Positions 26,497 to 35,188 of a stretch of DNA of 64,000 nucleotides are shown in pieces. How positions within the stretch are numbered: position 1 is the stretch's first letter; every line of letters starts with the position of its first letter. This stretch comes from Pseudoalteromonas luteoviolacea (lineage in GTDB: Bacteria > Pseudomonadota > Gammaproteobacteria > Enterobacterales > Alteromonadaceae), in contig NZ_CP015411.1 of the NCBI RefSeq assembly GCF_001750165.1, positions 453,501 to 517,500 of the forward strand, written 5' to 3'. The notes beneath the pieces are model-generated. The model ran no database searches and had not been told where the DNA came from. It was given only the letters and a program-made list of their open reading frames with translations. The translations under genes were made by a program, and so were the position numbers.

Positions 26497-27525
26497 TTAT
26501 TGAGCTTTTTGAATTACCCAAGGTTGAGAAAACCAGTGGAATCGGCCCTTATGTGTTTTTGATGGTGCCGTACAGTTATATCTTGAACGGCCATTGGGTA
26601 AGGGGTCCGGTGTTGTCACAGTAACCGTCTTTTTTCCTGTCCATGTCAGTGTCGCGCGTCCAATCCCAGATACAAAACATGCCAATTGACCTTGGCTAAA
26701 ATCCATATTGTTAAACGAAAGCGTAAATGAGGGTTTTCTGTGTGTGGTGACAGAATTGTTGTAAGTGAGTTTGTCTATATCAAATGCAATAGAGTTGATC
26801 TTTACTTTAAGCGTTTTAAGGTTGCTGTAAATACCAGAAGATGGAAATCTCGGCACGCGTGTAAAATCAGTCGTTGGACCTACCGCCCCTGAATGCTGAC
26901 CAATCCCTACTAACCCCAGTTTTTTGACTAGTTCTTGTAATGAGGTATCAAACTCACCATAAGGATAGGCGATGTAAGGGTAATTGTGTCCAATTTCAGC
27001 ATTGATCCGTTGCTGAGACCATATCAGATCGTGACTTATGCGCTGTGCCCATTGCGCTTCTGATTCACCTTCTTTACGTAGGTGTAGGTAATCGTGTTTA
27101 GCGCTATGGTTGGCAATAATTGCGCCGCGTTTGGATAGGGCTCTGAGCTCATCCCAAGTCATAACATAGCTTTGCCCTTCATCAATTAATTGTGGGTTGA
27201 CGAAGATAGTATATGGAAAGTTATATGCCTCTAATAGTGGGGCCGCGGCTTCAATATTATTGTCATAGCCATCGTCAAAGGTAATAGCAACAGTATTAAT
27301 TGGTAGAGACTTGCCTTGCTGTAGACTATCAATAAAGTCATTGAGCGCGATCACATTGTAATTGCCTTGTTTCAAAAACTCTAAGTGAGCTTTAAATGTG
27401 TCTTCACTGACGCTGGTAACGGGGGGGAGTTTCTCACTGACGTGATGATACTGTAATATAGTCGCACTGTGTGCTTGAGCACTGGCTAAACCAACAAATA
27501 GAACTAAATTATGAAGTTTTTTCAT
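26497..27525 (-). CDS. exported polysaccharide deacetylase (NodB-like)
   Basis: The protein has 342 aa. The signal peptide is MKKLHNLVLFVGLASAQAHS. The NodB catalytic core shows TFDDGYDNN (metal and base Asp) and the metal-binding NHSAKHDYLH. The first motif, LQYHHVSE, is typical of PgaB-like deacetylases. The C-terminal 80 residues form an extra beta-rich domain (LSFNNMDFSQGQLACFVSG..., with a second Cys in RYNCTAP) that may bind carbohydrate. I start it at 27525 (AGG 4 nt upstream) rather than the upstream frame opening at 27546. It overlaps the 5' end of the divergent exporter gene by about 15 bp. The substrate, perhaps poly-GlcNAc or peptidoglycan, is inferred. Confidence 0.88.
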   Translation of the reverse strand: MKKLHNLVLFVGLASAQAHSATILQYHHVSEKLPPVTSVSEDTFKAHLEFLKQGNYNVIALNDFIDSLQQGKSLPINTVAITFDDGYDNNIEAAAPLLEAYNFPYTIFVNPQLIDEGQSYVMTWDELRALSKRGAIIANHSAKHDYLHLRKEGESEAQWAQRISHDLIWSQQRINAEIGHNYPYIAYPYGEFDTSLQELVKKLGLVGIGQHSGAVGPTTDFTRVPRFPSSGIYSNLKTLKVKINSIAFDIDKLTYNNSVTTHRKPSFTLSFNNMDFSQGQLACFVSGIGRATLTWTGKKTVTVTTPDPLPNGRSRYNCTAPSKTHKGRFHWFSQPWVIQKAQ

Positions 27526-28842
27526 TACCTGCGTACACCTTATCATATTCCACTACTCACTCTCGCAGCACCGATGATCTTATCAAATATTTCGGTCCCC
27601 CTGTTAGGATTAGTTGATACCGCCGTGATAGGCCATTTAAGCCATGCACATTATTTAGCGGGCATTGCGTTGGGGTCTGGCAGTATTGCGTTGTTATTTT
27701 GGCTTGCTAGCTTTTTACGCATGAGCACTACAGGGGAGATAGCGCAGGCATTTGGTGAGAAAAACCAAGTGCGCTCATACCAATCCCTGCTCGCTAGTCT
27801 TGCAATTGCCTTATTTTTTGCAATTTCTTTAATTGCTTTATCACCTTTTTTACTCGATATAATCGAGCGTCTTGCTAATCCTAGCAGTGATGTAATGACC
27901 CAAGCCTCAATATATTTCTCAATCAGAATTTACAGCGCGCCCGCTGCGATGATGAACTTGGTCTTACTTGGGTTTATGCTCGGATTACAGTACGGCAAAG
28001 GACCGTTTTATGTGGTGTTATTTACTAATATTGTTAACATCGTTCTCGACTTGCTTTTTGTCATTGGGTTTGAGTGGGGAGTGGCGGGTGCTGCTTGGGC
28101 CTCGGTCATTGCTGATTACAGTGCACTCATTCTTGCAGTGTTTTTAACGGCTTCATTGCTCAAGCAGCGTGGTTGGACGTTTACATGGCGACTACCTAAC
28201 CGTGAACATTTGATGCATTTACTCACGCTCAATAAAGATATTTTCATTCGTTCATTGGTCTTACAGCTGTGTTTTAGCTTTATGACTTTTTATGGCGCGC
28301 GATTAGGAGAAAATACGCTAGCTGCCAATGCTGTGTTACTGAATTTTTTAATGTTGGTTAGTTTTGCATTGGATGGTATTGCCTATGCTGTTGAAGCCAA
28401 AGTGGGACAGGCTAAAGGGGAGAAGGACGCTGAAAAGCTAAAAGCTTGGGTGGCAGTGAGTATACTATGGGGAGGGGTTTTTGCCCTGTTATACTGCATT
28501 GTTTTTGCGGTGTTCGGCCCGATGATCATAGGTATGCTAACCAGTATTCCTAGTGTAGTGGAAACGGCGTTACTCTATTTGCCTTGGTTAATTGTATTAC
28601 CACTTATCGCAATGAGCTGTTTTTTATTCGATGGTGTCTTTGTTGGTCTGACGAGGGCAAAAGAGATGCGCAATAGTATGATATTTTCTGCGTTATTTGG
28701 CTTTTTCTTGCCAGTATTTTTACTGTTAGATCATGGCAATCACGCTTTGTGGTTTGCCATGAGTTGTTTTATGTCGCTACGTGGCGTTACTTTGATTTAT
28801 CGTTATCGAAAGCTTGGCGTGCAGAACGCCTTGCTGAAATAA
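27511..28842 (+). CDS. dinF: MATE family efflux transporter, DinF-like
   Basis: The protein has 443 aa and 12 membrane helices. The N-terminus LAAPMILSNISVPLLGLVDTAVIGHL and LRMSTTGEIAQAFGEKN are near-identical in pattern to E. coli DinF, a Na+ or H+ coupled MATE exporter linked to oxidative and bile-salt stress. DGIAYAVEAKVGQAKG in the second half is also typical. In E. coli dinF follows lexA; here it is divergent from a deacetylase, and I see no LexA box. No good ribosome-binding site precedes the ATG at 27511, so the start is only moderately certain. Confidence 0.92.
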   Translation: MKFFHYLRTPYHIPLLTLAAPMILSNISVPLLGLVDTAVIGHLSHAHYLAGIALGSGSIALLFWLASFLRMSTTGEIAQAFGEKNQVRSYQSLLASLAIALFFAISLIALSPFLLDIIERLANPSSDVMTQASIYFSIRIYSAPAAMMNLVLLGFMLGLQYGKGPFYVVLFTNIVNIVLDLLFVIGFEWGVAGAAWASVIADYSALILAVFLTASLLKQRGWTFTWRLPNREHLMHLLTLNKDIFIRSLVLQLCFSFMTFYGARLGENTLAANAVLLNFLMLVSFALDGIAYAVEAKVGQAKGEKDAEKLKAWVAVSILWGGVFALLYCIVFAVFGPMIIGMLTSIPSVVETALLYLPWLIVLPLIAMSCFLFDGVFVGLTRAKEMRNSMIFSALFGFFLPVFLLLDHGNHALWFAMSCFMSLRGVTLIYRYRKLGVQNALLK

Positions 28843-29062
28843 CTTGCGAGAAGCGGTTTGCAAAGATCCCTAAGTAACCATATCCTGCAATACCTAGCGC
28901 GGGAAATAAAACGGCTAATCCAGCGTAGCGCCAACTGGGATCATAGTAATTGCTAAGTGCAAATAGACCCATGGCTATTATGAATAGGCCAATACCTGTA
29001 AAAAAGAGTTTTAAACTTCGCTTGGGGTTAGAGCCCAAGCGATAAATATACTGCGTTAACAT
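28787..29062 (-). CDS. small two-helix membrane protein
   Basis: The protein has 91 aa from the ATG at 29062; the frame opens with a TTG at 29071. Two membrane helices lie at about 17-36 (LFFTGIGLFIIAMGLFALS) and 47-66 (GLAVLFPALGIAGYGYLGIF), between a basic N-terminus (GSNPKRS) and a basic C-terminus (SARRSARQAFDNDK). It follows nfuA closely on the same strand and may be co-transcribed. Its last 56 bp overlap the 3' end of the convergent dinF-like gene. The function is unknown. It fills an otherwise empty gap, which supports it being real. Confidence 0.68.
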   Translation of the reverse strand: MLTQYIYRLGSNPKRSLKLFFTGIGLFIIAMGLFALSNYYDPSWRYAGLAVLFPALGIAGYGYLGIFANRFSQVISARRSARQAFDNDKSK

Positions 29063-29071
29063 AGGCAGCAA

Positions 29072-29647
29072 TTAATAGTAAGAGTGGTCACCACGAGCGT
29101 GCTCAGTGATATCGCGCACACCTGTGATTTCTTCAAACTTAGCTATCATCTCTTTTTCGATGCCTTCTTTTAACGTTACATCGATCATCGAGCAACCGTT
29201 ACAGCCGCCGCCAAACTGTAGTACTGCAATACCTTCTTCTGTGATCTCAACAAGGCTGACCTGTCCACCGTGGTTTGCTAGCTGCGGATTGACATCTGTT
29301 ACTAGCATATGCTCCACACGCTCTGCGAGTGATGCGTCATCTTTTAGTTTTTTAGCTTTGGCGTTTGGTGCCTTCAAAGTAAGCTGACTCCCCATTTTGT
29401 CTGTGACAAAATCGATTTCTGCTTCTTCTAAGAATGGTGCGCTTTCTTCATCAACAATGGCATCAAAGCCGTTGAAGTTAAAGCGTATATCGCTTTGTTC
29501 TACGGCATCTGCAGGACAGTAAGATACACCACATTCAGCTTGTGCTGTACCTGGGTTGACTACAAATACACGAATGCTGGTTCCCTCAGCTTGGTCGCTG
29601 AGTAGTTTGGCAAAATGGGTTTGGGCTGATTCTGAAATTGTGATCAT
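29072..29647 (-). CDS. nfuA: Fe/S biogenesis protein NfuA
   Basis: The protein has 191 aa. A degenerate A-type scaffold domain (about 1-95; RVFVVNPGTAQAECGVSYCP) is fused to a C-terminal Nfu domain whose CNGC motif (FGGGCNGCSMIDV) binds a 4Fe-4S cluster across the dimer. It carries clusters to client enzymes under oxidative stress or iron limitation. In E. coli nfuA lies next to gntX and bioH; those two genes follow here after an intervening M14 peptidase gene. Confidence 0.97.
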   Translation of the reverse strand: MITISESAQTHFAKLLSDQAEGTSIRVFVVNPGTAQAECGVSYCPADAVEQSDIRFNFNGFDAIVDEESAPFLEEAEIDFVTDKMGSQLTLKAPNAKAKKLKDDASLAERVEHMLVTDVNPQLANHGGQVSLVEITEEGIAVLQFGGGCNGCSMIDVTLKEGIEKEMIAKFEEITGVRDITEHARGDHSYY

Positions 29648-29791
29648 AATCTGGCTATACTTGACTAATTTACTCGGTTACTTCCTATGATACTCCCCTC
29701 GTCCGGTTGTAGCTAGTGTTGGACGTAAAAATTTGCTGTCAAAGAGTACAACTTGATAGCGTATAGGCGAGCATTAAAAGATGGAATTGAT

Positions 29792-32323
29792 ATGAGAATA
29801 TTTTTGATACTACTGGTTTTATGCGTATTCCAAAGCCAAGCTAAACCTATCAGCTATTATTTTTCTCCAGATATAGAGTTTGATCAAGGTATCAGTAAAC
29901 CCAGTGATATATTGGGATATGAGGTAGGTGAGTGGCATGTACGTCATGATCAATTAGTTCGATATATGACCCTCTTGGCTGAACAAAGCCCGCGACTCAG
30001 TATTTCAACAATTGGGTATAGCCATGAGCGCCGGCCTTTGCTTTTACTCAGTGCAACTAGCGCTGTGCAGCAGCAAAAACTAGAGTCTATACGTCAAGCT
30101 CATGTGGCAAGATTAACTGGTGAAAAGATTAAAGCCCATACGCCTAATGTTATTTGGATGGGGTATAGTGTACATGGTAATGAATCGTCAGGGAGTAATG
30201 CGGCATTATTGGTTGCTTATTATTTGGCAGCAGCAAAAGGGGAGGAAGTAAAGCACCTACTGGAAAACAACATCATTTTAATCGATCCGGCGATGAACCC
30301 GGATGGATTGGCTCGATTTGCCCACTGGGCGAATAGTCACCGTGGGCAAGTGTTATCTTCCGATCCGGCTCATCGAGAGCATGTTGAGGGCTGGCCTTCT
30401 GCGCGAACAAATCATTATTGGTTTGACCTAAATAGAGACTGGTTATTGTTACAGCATCCCGAGTCGCGTGCCAGAGTTGCTCAATTCCATCATTGGAAAC
30501 CCACAGTGTTAACCGATTTTCATGAAATGGGAACCAACAGCAGCTACTTTTTTCAACCTGGGATACCTTCTCGGACACACCCAATCACACCAGATAGAAA
30601 TCAATCGCTTACTCAGAAATTAGCAGCTTATCATGCACAAATATTGGATAGCGAGCAGCAGTTATATTTTACACAAGAAAGCTTTGATGACTTTTATATT
30701 GGTAAGGGCTCGACTTACCCTGATGTTAACGGCTCTGTTGGGATTTTGTTTGAGCAGGCGAGTAGTCGTGGTCACGTTCAAGAGTCTATCAATGGTGATT
30801 TACATTTTTACCGCACAATAAAAAATCAATTGCTGACTTCTTTATCAACGTTTGCTGGTGTCACTGCACTTAAATCTGAGTTGACGGCTTATCAGCAAGC
30901 ATTTTTTTCACAATCTGCACAGTTAGCCAGTAAAGAAAAATATCACGGCTATATAGTGGAGAAAGGCCTAGATGCGTTCCGTTTTGAGCAATTTGCTGAA
31001 TTACTCCAAAGCCATCACATTTCCGCTTACCCTCTTACAAAAGGGTTTAAAACGGCTGGTAAAGAGTACCAAATAGGTGACCTATATATTCCATTACAGC
31101 AAGCCCAGTTTCGTTTTATCAAAGCGGCTTTTTCTACACAAACCGACTTTGAAGACAATACGTTTTATGATGTATCTGGGTGGACGTTGCCCTATGCGTT
31201 TGATTTAGATTTTTCTAAGATATCTAGCAGTTGGGGATTAAAATATAGTGACACACCATGGCATAAAGTGCCATTCGAGCCAATATCAGTCCAGCCCGAT
31301 GGAGTATATGCATATGCATTTGAATGGCATCATTATTTAGCACCAAAATTGGCCAATTTATTATTGGCAGAAGGTATAAAGGTAAGAGGTGCGTTAAAGT
31401 CTTTTACAGCACAAACGCAACAAGGAAAACATACATTTTCTGCTGGGAGTATTGTGATCCCTGCTGGTTTACAAACTTCCTCAAACTGGGTCGCAAGGCT
31501 TACTGAGTTGGCTACGAACTTGGAAATCCCACTATTTTCCATTGCAACAGGGTTAACACCTCAAGGCATTGATTTGGGATCACGATTAATGTCACCACTT
31601 GAACAACCACATGTGTTGCTGGTGGGAGGAAAGGGCTCAAGCCAGTATGAAGTAGGTGAATTATGGTATCAGTTAGATCGTCACCTCGGCTTAGCACCGA
31701 CTATTGTGGAGCAGCATCGCTTAGGGAAGCTGGATCTAACTCGTTACACTCATATTATTTTGGCTGATGGGCGTTATGAGCAGGTGGACAACCAAGCTAA
31801 AAGTGCTATTTATTCTTGGGTAAAAAATGGTGGAGTTATTTGGGGACAAAAACGCGGTGCTAAGTGGCTGGTAGACCAACAATTATTAAAAATTGAAACA
31901 GTTTCAACGAAAGAAATGAAAGCGCTGTTTAAGACGGATGGCTTGCCCTATTCAGAACGTGAAGCGTTGGCTGCCAAACAACGCATTGCAGGTGCAATTT
32001 TTCAGGCGCAAGTAGATTTATCGCACCCTTTAGCATTTGGTTTTGAAGATGCGACTCTTCCGTTATTTAAAAACAGCACTTGGGTGATGAAGCATAGTAC
32101 TAAGCCATTTACGAATGCAGTGAAGTATACCAGTACCCCATTGCTCTCCGGATATGCGGATGAACGTAATATTTCACAAATCGCAGGGAGCAGTGCCTTG
32201 GTGGCCACACGCTATGGTAAAGGTGCAGTTGTTGCGATGGCTGATAACCCTGTTTTTCGCGGCTACTGGTATGGTTCAAGCCGCTTGCTTAGTAATGCGC
32301 TTTTTTACGCAAATAGTATCTAG
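29792..32323 (+). CDS. exported M14 family zinc carboxypeptidase
   Basis: The protein has 843 aa. The signal peptide is MRIFLILLVLCVFQSQA. The M14 catalytic domain lies at about 35-360: the zinc motif HGNESSG in MGYSVHGNESS, MNPDGLARFAHWANSHRG, NHYWFDLNRDW, and DFHEMGTNSSYFF with the third ligand region. The C-terminal half (about 400-840) looks like a class I glutamine amidotransferase-like fold (ILADGRYEQVDNQAKSAIYSWVKNGG), as in other large marine M14 exopeptidases. The start at 29792 directly precedes the signal peptide; the frame extends 39 nt upstream without support. A 19-bp tandem duplication covers its last codons and stop. Confidence 0.92.
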   Translation: MRIFLILLVLCVFQSQAKPISYYFSPDIEFDQGISKPSDILGYEVGEWHVRHDQLVRYMTLLAEQSPRLSISTIGYSHERRPLLLLSATSAVQQQKLESIRQAHVARLTGEKIKAHTPNVIWMGYSVHGNESSGSNAALLVAYYLAAAKGEEVKHLLENNIILIDPAMNPDGLARFAHWANSHRGQVLSSDPAHREHVEGWPSARTNHYWFDLNRDWLLLQHPESRARVAQFHHWKPTVLTDFHEMGTNSSYFFQPGIPSRTHPITPDRNQSLTQKLAAYHAQILDSEQQLYFTQESFDDFYIGKGSTYPDVNGSVGILFEQASSRGHVQESINGDLHFYRTIKNQLLTSLSTFAGVTALKSELTAYQQAFFSQSAQLASKEKYHGYIVEKGLDAFRFEQFAELLQSHHISAYPLTKGFKTAGKEYQIGDLYIPLQQAQFRFIKAAFSTQTDFEDNTFYDVSGWTLPYAFDLDFSKISSSWGLKYSDTPWHKVPFEPISVQPDGVYAYAFEWHHYLAPKLANLLLAEGIKVRGALKSFTAQTQQGKHTFSAGSIVIPAGLQTSSNWVARLTELATNLEIPLFSIATGLTPQGIDLGSRLMSPLEQPHVLLVGGKGSSQYEVGELWYQLDRHLGLAPTIVEQHRLGKLDLTRYTHIILADGRYEQVDNQAKSAIYSWVKNGGVIWGQKRGAKWLVDQQLLKIETVSTKEMKALFKTDGLPYSEREALAAKQRIAGAIFQAQVDLSHPLAFGFEDATLPLFKNSTWVMKHSTKPFTNAVKYTSTPLLSGYADERNISQIAGSSALVATRYGKGAVVAMADNPVFRGYWYGSSRLLSNALFYANSI

Positions 32324-32342
32324 TTACGCAAATAGTATCTAG
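32305..32342. repeat. perfect 19-bp tandem duplication across a stop codon
   Basis: TTACGCAAATAGTATCTAG occurs twice in direct succession (32305-32323 and 32324-32342), followed by a further TTACG. The first copy encodes the last codons and stop of the M14 peptidase; the second is untranslated, since 19 is not a multiple of 3 and the stop comes first. It looks like replication slippage or a recent local duplication. Confidence 0.95.
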
Positions 32343-32348
32343 TTACGT

Positions 32349-33026
32349 TTATAGTTCTGTAATGCACGTTGCACAGGCCCACACGGTCTGTGCACCTGCT
32401 TGTTTACAAAGGGCAGCAACGGCATTCATGGTTGCTCCGCTGGTGATCACATCATCTACAATTAAAATCCGTTTGTGTTTAATATCACCAGTGAGATAGA
32501 AGGCTTGTCTGGCATTATGTTGTCTTGCACTTTTTGAGAGTAAAACGTGTGATGGGCGTGCATGCTTTGCAATAACTGTAAGCATAGGGATATGATGATA
32601 GTCTAACAGCTTCCCCCAAGTTTGATAAACCTGATTGTACCCTCTGCTTAGTAGTCGTGTCTTTGCCAATGGGACGATGACACAAGCATCAGCCTGAATC
32701 AGTGAATGCAAGTGTAAACGCCTCCATTGCTGCATAATAATTTGTCTAATTACTTTAATGGCGTGTCGGTCACGGTGGTACTTTATTTGTTTCAACCACA
32801 TGGCCAACTGGCCATGGTACCAACCGCATGCACTGAGCCCATCACACTCTGGTAAGTTGAACATGCGATTAATATCTGGACGCAATAATAAGTTGCTATC
32901 TTCTAATTCAAATAATGGCAGGGTTGGGTAGCAAGTTCGGCATATGCCAGGTGACTCGATATAACTTTGGCAAGAGGCACATTTTGCGGGCAACAGGCTT
33001 TTTCGAAGTGCATTCATCAGTGACAT
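32349..33026 (-). CDS. comF: ComF/GntX family phosphoribosyltransferase-like protein
   Basis: The protein has 225 aa. An N-terminal zinc finger with two CxxC pairs (KCASCQSY and GICRTCYP) is followed by a type I phosphoribosyltransferase domain with the PRPP loop ILIVDDVITSGATMNA. ComF proteins act in DNA uptake in competent bacteria; the E. coli GntX homologue has an undefined role. I start it at 33026, which has AAGGA 9 nt upstream; two further in-frame ATGs lie nearby. It is divergent from bioH with about 57 bp between starts, as in E. coli gntX/bioH. Confidence 0.94.
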   Translation of the reverse strand: MSLMNALRKSLLPAKCASCQSYIESPGICRTCYPTLPLFELEDSNLLLRPDINRMFNLPECDGLSACGWYHGQLAMWLKQIKYHRDRHAIKVIRQIIMQQWRRLHLHSLIQADACVIVPLAKTRLLSRGYNQVYQTWGKLLDYHHIPMLTVIAKHARPSHVLLSKSARQHNARQAFYLTGDIKHKRILIVDDVITSGATMNAVAALCKQAGAQTVWACATCITEL

Positions 33027-33083
33027 TGCTTTCATTCCTTGAAACGCTATCATAGCGATAATTTTGGCTTGAGACGTAAAAAT

Positions 33084-33821
33084 ATGCAAAGAGAAATTGT
33101 ATTACTGCACGGTTGGGGAATGAATAAAGAGGTTTGGCAGCTCATCGAAGTTGAGCTTAAAACTGCGTTTAATATTCCTGTAAAGGCCTTAAATTTACCG
33201 GGGTTTGGTGGAGAACCTATCAAGAGTGAACAGTATGATCTTGATACTGTTGTGCAGTCAGTAGCCGATAAAGTAAATGCAAATAGTATTGTGGTTGGGT
33301 GGTCATTAGGTGGCCTGGTTGCGACGAGACTGGCGACAATGTACCCTGACAAAGTGGCACACCTGATCCTTGTTTCATCAAATACTCAGTTCTGCGAAGA
33401 TGGCACTTGGCCAGGGATCAAGGGGCAAGTACTGGAGCAATTTAAAGCACAACTCGCCAAAGATAGTAAAAAAACCATTGAGCGTTTTTTGGCTATCCAA
33501 GCAATGGGAAGCGAACATGCCAAGGGAGATATTAAGCAGCTCAAATCACTATTATTTCAGGCGCCTGAACCGCAGGAGGGTGCACTGAGTGCAGGTTTAG
33601 ATATTTTGCAAAATACCGATTTGAAGAGTGAGTTTGCAAAGCTACGCTGTCCTATGAATGGAATATTTGGCCGTTTAGATGCCTTAGTACCCCCTGCGGT
33701 CGCAGCGGAAATGGCCAATATAAACCCACAATTTGGCTATGAAATATTACCACAAGCGTCTCATGCACCATTTATTTCTCATCGCGACGAATTTATTAAT
33801 TACCTAAAATCAACCCTTTAA
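33084..33821 (+). CDS. bioH: pimeloyl-ACP methyl ester carboxylesterase BioH
   Basis: The protein has 245 aa with an alpha/beta hydrolase fold. LLHGWGMNKEVW holds the oxyanion region, VVGWSLGGLVATRLA the nucleophile Ser, GRLDALVPPAVA the Asp, and LPQASHAPFISH the catalytic His. It hydrolyses pimeloyl-ACP methyl ester to end the BioC-BioH pimeloyl pathway of biotin synthesis. I start it at the ATG at 33084; the frame is open 45 nt upstream but overlaps the divergent comF leader. The neighbouring gntX homologue supports the assignment. A terminator follows. Confidence 0.96.
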   Translation: MQREIVLLHGWGMNKEVWQLIEVELKTAFNIPVKALNLPGFGGEPIKSEQYDLDTVVQSVADKVNANSIVVGWSLGGLVATRLATMYPDKVAHLILVSSNTQFCEDGTWPGIKGQVLEQFKAQLAKDSKKTIERFLAIQAMGSEHAKGDIKQLKSLLFQAPEPQEGALSAGLDILQNTDLKSEFAKLRCPMNGIFGRLDALVPPAVAAEMANINPQFGYEILPQASHAPFISHRDEFINYLKSTL

Positions 33822-33828
33822 ATGGCAG

Positions 33829-33856
33829 GCGGCAATTTTTTGCCGCTCAAGCTTTA
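33829..33856 (+). terminator. rho-independent terminator after bioH
   Basis: The stem GCGGCAA / TTGCCGC (7 bp) with a TTTT loop is followed by TCAAGCTTTATTTT. It lies 8 bp after the bioH stop. Confidence 0.75.
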
Positions 33857-33913
33857 TTTTGAACATAATATGAGCAATAATTAGGTTAGTGAAAAAGTAA
33901 CTTGGAGTCTGTT

Positions 33914-34222
33914 ATGCCTATAGGTGACGTGCTTAATGCGGGCGTTGAAGGTTTTAATCGTGCTCAACAAAATATTGAACGGGCGTCGGCTGATATAAAT
34001 CGTGCGACGATTGATCAGCAAAGTGATGAGCAGCTAGCCCAACAAAGGCAGCTTGAAGCGGCTCGTCCTGAAGAAGCCGTAACCGCACCGGTTTCTCAGC
34101 CACCAAGAATCGACGAGTCTTTGGTTAATTTGAAAGTAGAAGAATTCAATGCCAAAGCCAACACGCAATCAATTCAAACTGCAGACGAAGTGCTGGGAAC
34201 TTTGATTGATATTAAAGTGTAA
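33914..34222 (+). CDS. small hypothetical protein paired with SprA-like metalloprotease
   Basis: The protein has 102 aa. GGAG 6 nt upstream supports the ATG at 33914. The N-terminus (GDVLNAGVEGFNRAQQNIERASADINRATI) has the amphipathic pattern of the helical ends of flagellar rod and hook proteins, which often read GLxxAxxRxxxxAxNIANA. The middle is Gln/Glu/Pro rich and disordered. The stop is 2 bp before the start of the next gene, so the two are almost certainly co-translated. I recognise no firm family; a flagellar or secretion link is inference. Confidence 0.78.
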   Translation: MPIGDVLNAGVEGFNRAQQNIERASADINRATIDQQSDEQLAQQRQLEAARPEEAVTAPVSQPPRIDESLVNLKVEEFNAKANTQSIQTADEVLGTLIDIKV

Positions 34223-34224
34223 GT

Positions 34225-35133
34225 ATGAATATCGTTACGCCTCAACCGGCGGTTAGTCTAAATACTGCAAACGTCTACACTGAAACTGCTAGGCGAGACA
34301 ACCAGCTGCGCGAGGTGATCCCTAAACCTGCTGCCGTAACTCCCCCTGCCACAGAAAATAAGTCCTTACAAGATAACGACAAAGCGCGTTTGAGCGAGAG
34401 CGAAGCGCAAGAGACATACGACTCGAATGGACAGTTAAAAGACAGTAAAACAGTTCAAGAGCGCGGTGATGAAAAAAGCGAAGATCAGCAGGCTCAGTCC
34501 GGTAATGAGGAGGAGCCTTCTGAACGTGAGCAAGCGCAACAAGAACAGGATGAACAACAACTTAAAGAGCTGAAAGACCGCGACCGTGAAGTCAGGTTAC
34601 ATGAGCAAGCACACGCTCGTGTGGGTGGCCAATATGCAGGGTCACCAACATATGATTATCAACGAGGTCCTGACGGCAATAATTATGCGGTTGGTGGGCA
34701 AGTGATGATTGATGTTGCGCCTGTTGAAGGAAATCCGCAACAAACCATCGAAAAAATGCAAACAGTCAGGGCCGCTGCATTAGCACCGGCTGAGCCTTCG
34801 GGTGCTGATCGTGCCATTGCTGCTGATGCCACATCAAAAATAGCGACAGCGCAAGCTGAGCTGGCTAAGCAGTCTATCAGTGGCTCTGAAGAGGGAAGTA
34901 CATCCAGTGGGGTGCAGAAGTTTGAAAATCGTCGTTTGACAGAAGAGGGCGTCGCTCAGTCCGAGCAACCTGTTTTAGAGCGAGCAAGATTAAAACAAGA
35001 ATCTGATCCATTTGCTGTTGCGTTGCCTATAGAGAGAGATCCTGAAATTGAATCGAGAGCGCTAAGAATAGAAGGGTTTTATGGGCAAGTTGCAAAACCT
35101 GATAAGGATGCTCGCCTGTCTGTTTCAGTCTAA
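34225..35133 (+). CDS. putative metalloprotease, SprA-related
   Basis: The protein has 302 aa. Residues 1-125 are disordered and rich in Gln, Glu and Asp. The conserved core follows, with the zinc-protease-like motif HEQAHARVGGQYAG (HExxH), then YDYQRGPDGNNYAVGGQVMIDV and a segment ending AALAPAEPSGADRAIAADATSKIATAQAEL. This matches the SprA-related family (PF12118), annotated as putative metalloproteases, with no signal peptide. The C-terminal tail is again polar. It is coupled to the small upstream gene, and a hairpin terminator follows. Catalytic activity is not shown by the sequence alone. Confidence 0.86.
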   Translation: MNIVTPQPAVSLNTANVYTETARRDNQLREVIPKPAAVTPPATENKSLQDNDKARLSESEAQETYDSNGQLKDSKTVQERGDEKSEDQQAQSGNEEEPSEREQAQQEQDEQQLKELKDRDREVRLHEQAHARVGGQYAGSPTYDYQRGPDGNNYAVGGQVMIDVAPVEGNPQQTIEKMQTVRAAALAPAEPSGADRAIAADATSKIATAQAELAKQSISGSEEGSTSSGVQKFENRRLTEEGVAQSEQPVLERARLKQESDPFAVALPIERDPEIESRALRIEGFYGQVAKPDKDARLSVSV

Positions 35134-35150
35134 ATATATCATCAATAAAA

Positions 35151-35171
35151 AAGGAAGGGACGCCCTTCCTT
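35151..35171. terminator. bidirectional terminator between SprA-like gene and tex
   Basis: A 9-bp perfect stem, AAGGAAGGG / CCCTTCCTT, has an ACG loop. On the minus strand it is followed by TTTTTATTG, making it a strong terminator for tex. On the plus strand it is followed by the weaker ATTTATGTT. Confidence 0.85.
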
Positions 35172-35188
35172 ATTTATGTTGAACCATT

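Noticed and set aside
32154..32342. 62-codon plus-strand frame overlapping the M14 gene end and ending with the same residues
   Set aside because: It is a shifted-frame shadow whose matching end is produced by the 19-bp duplication.
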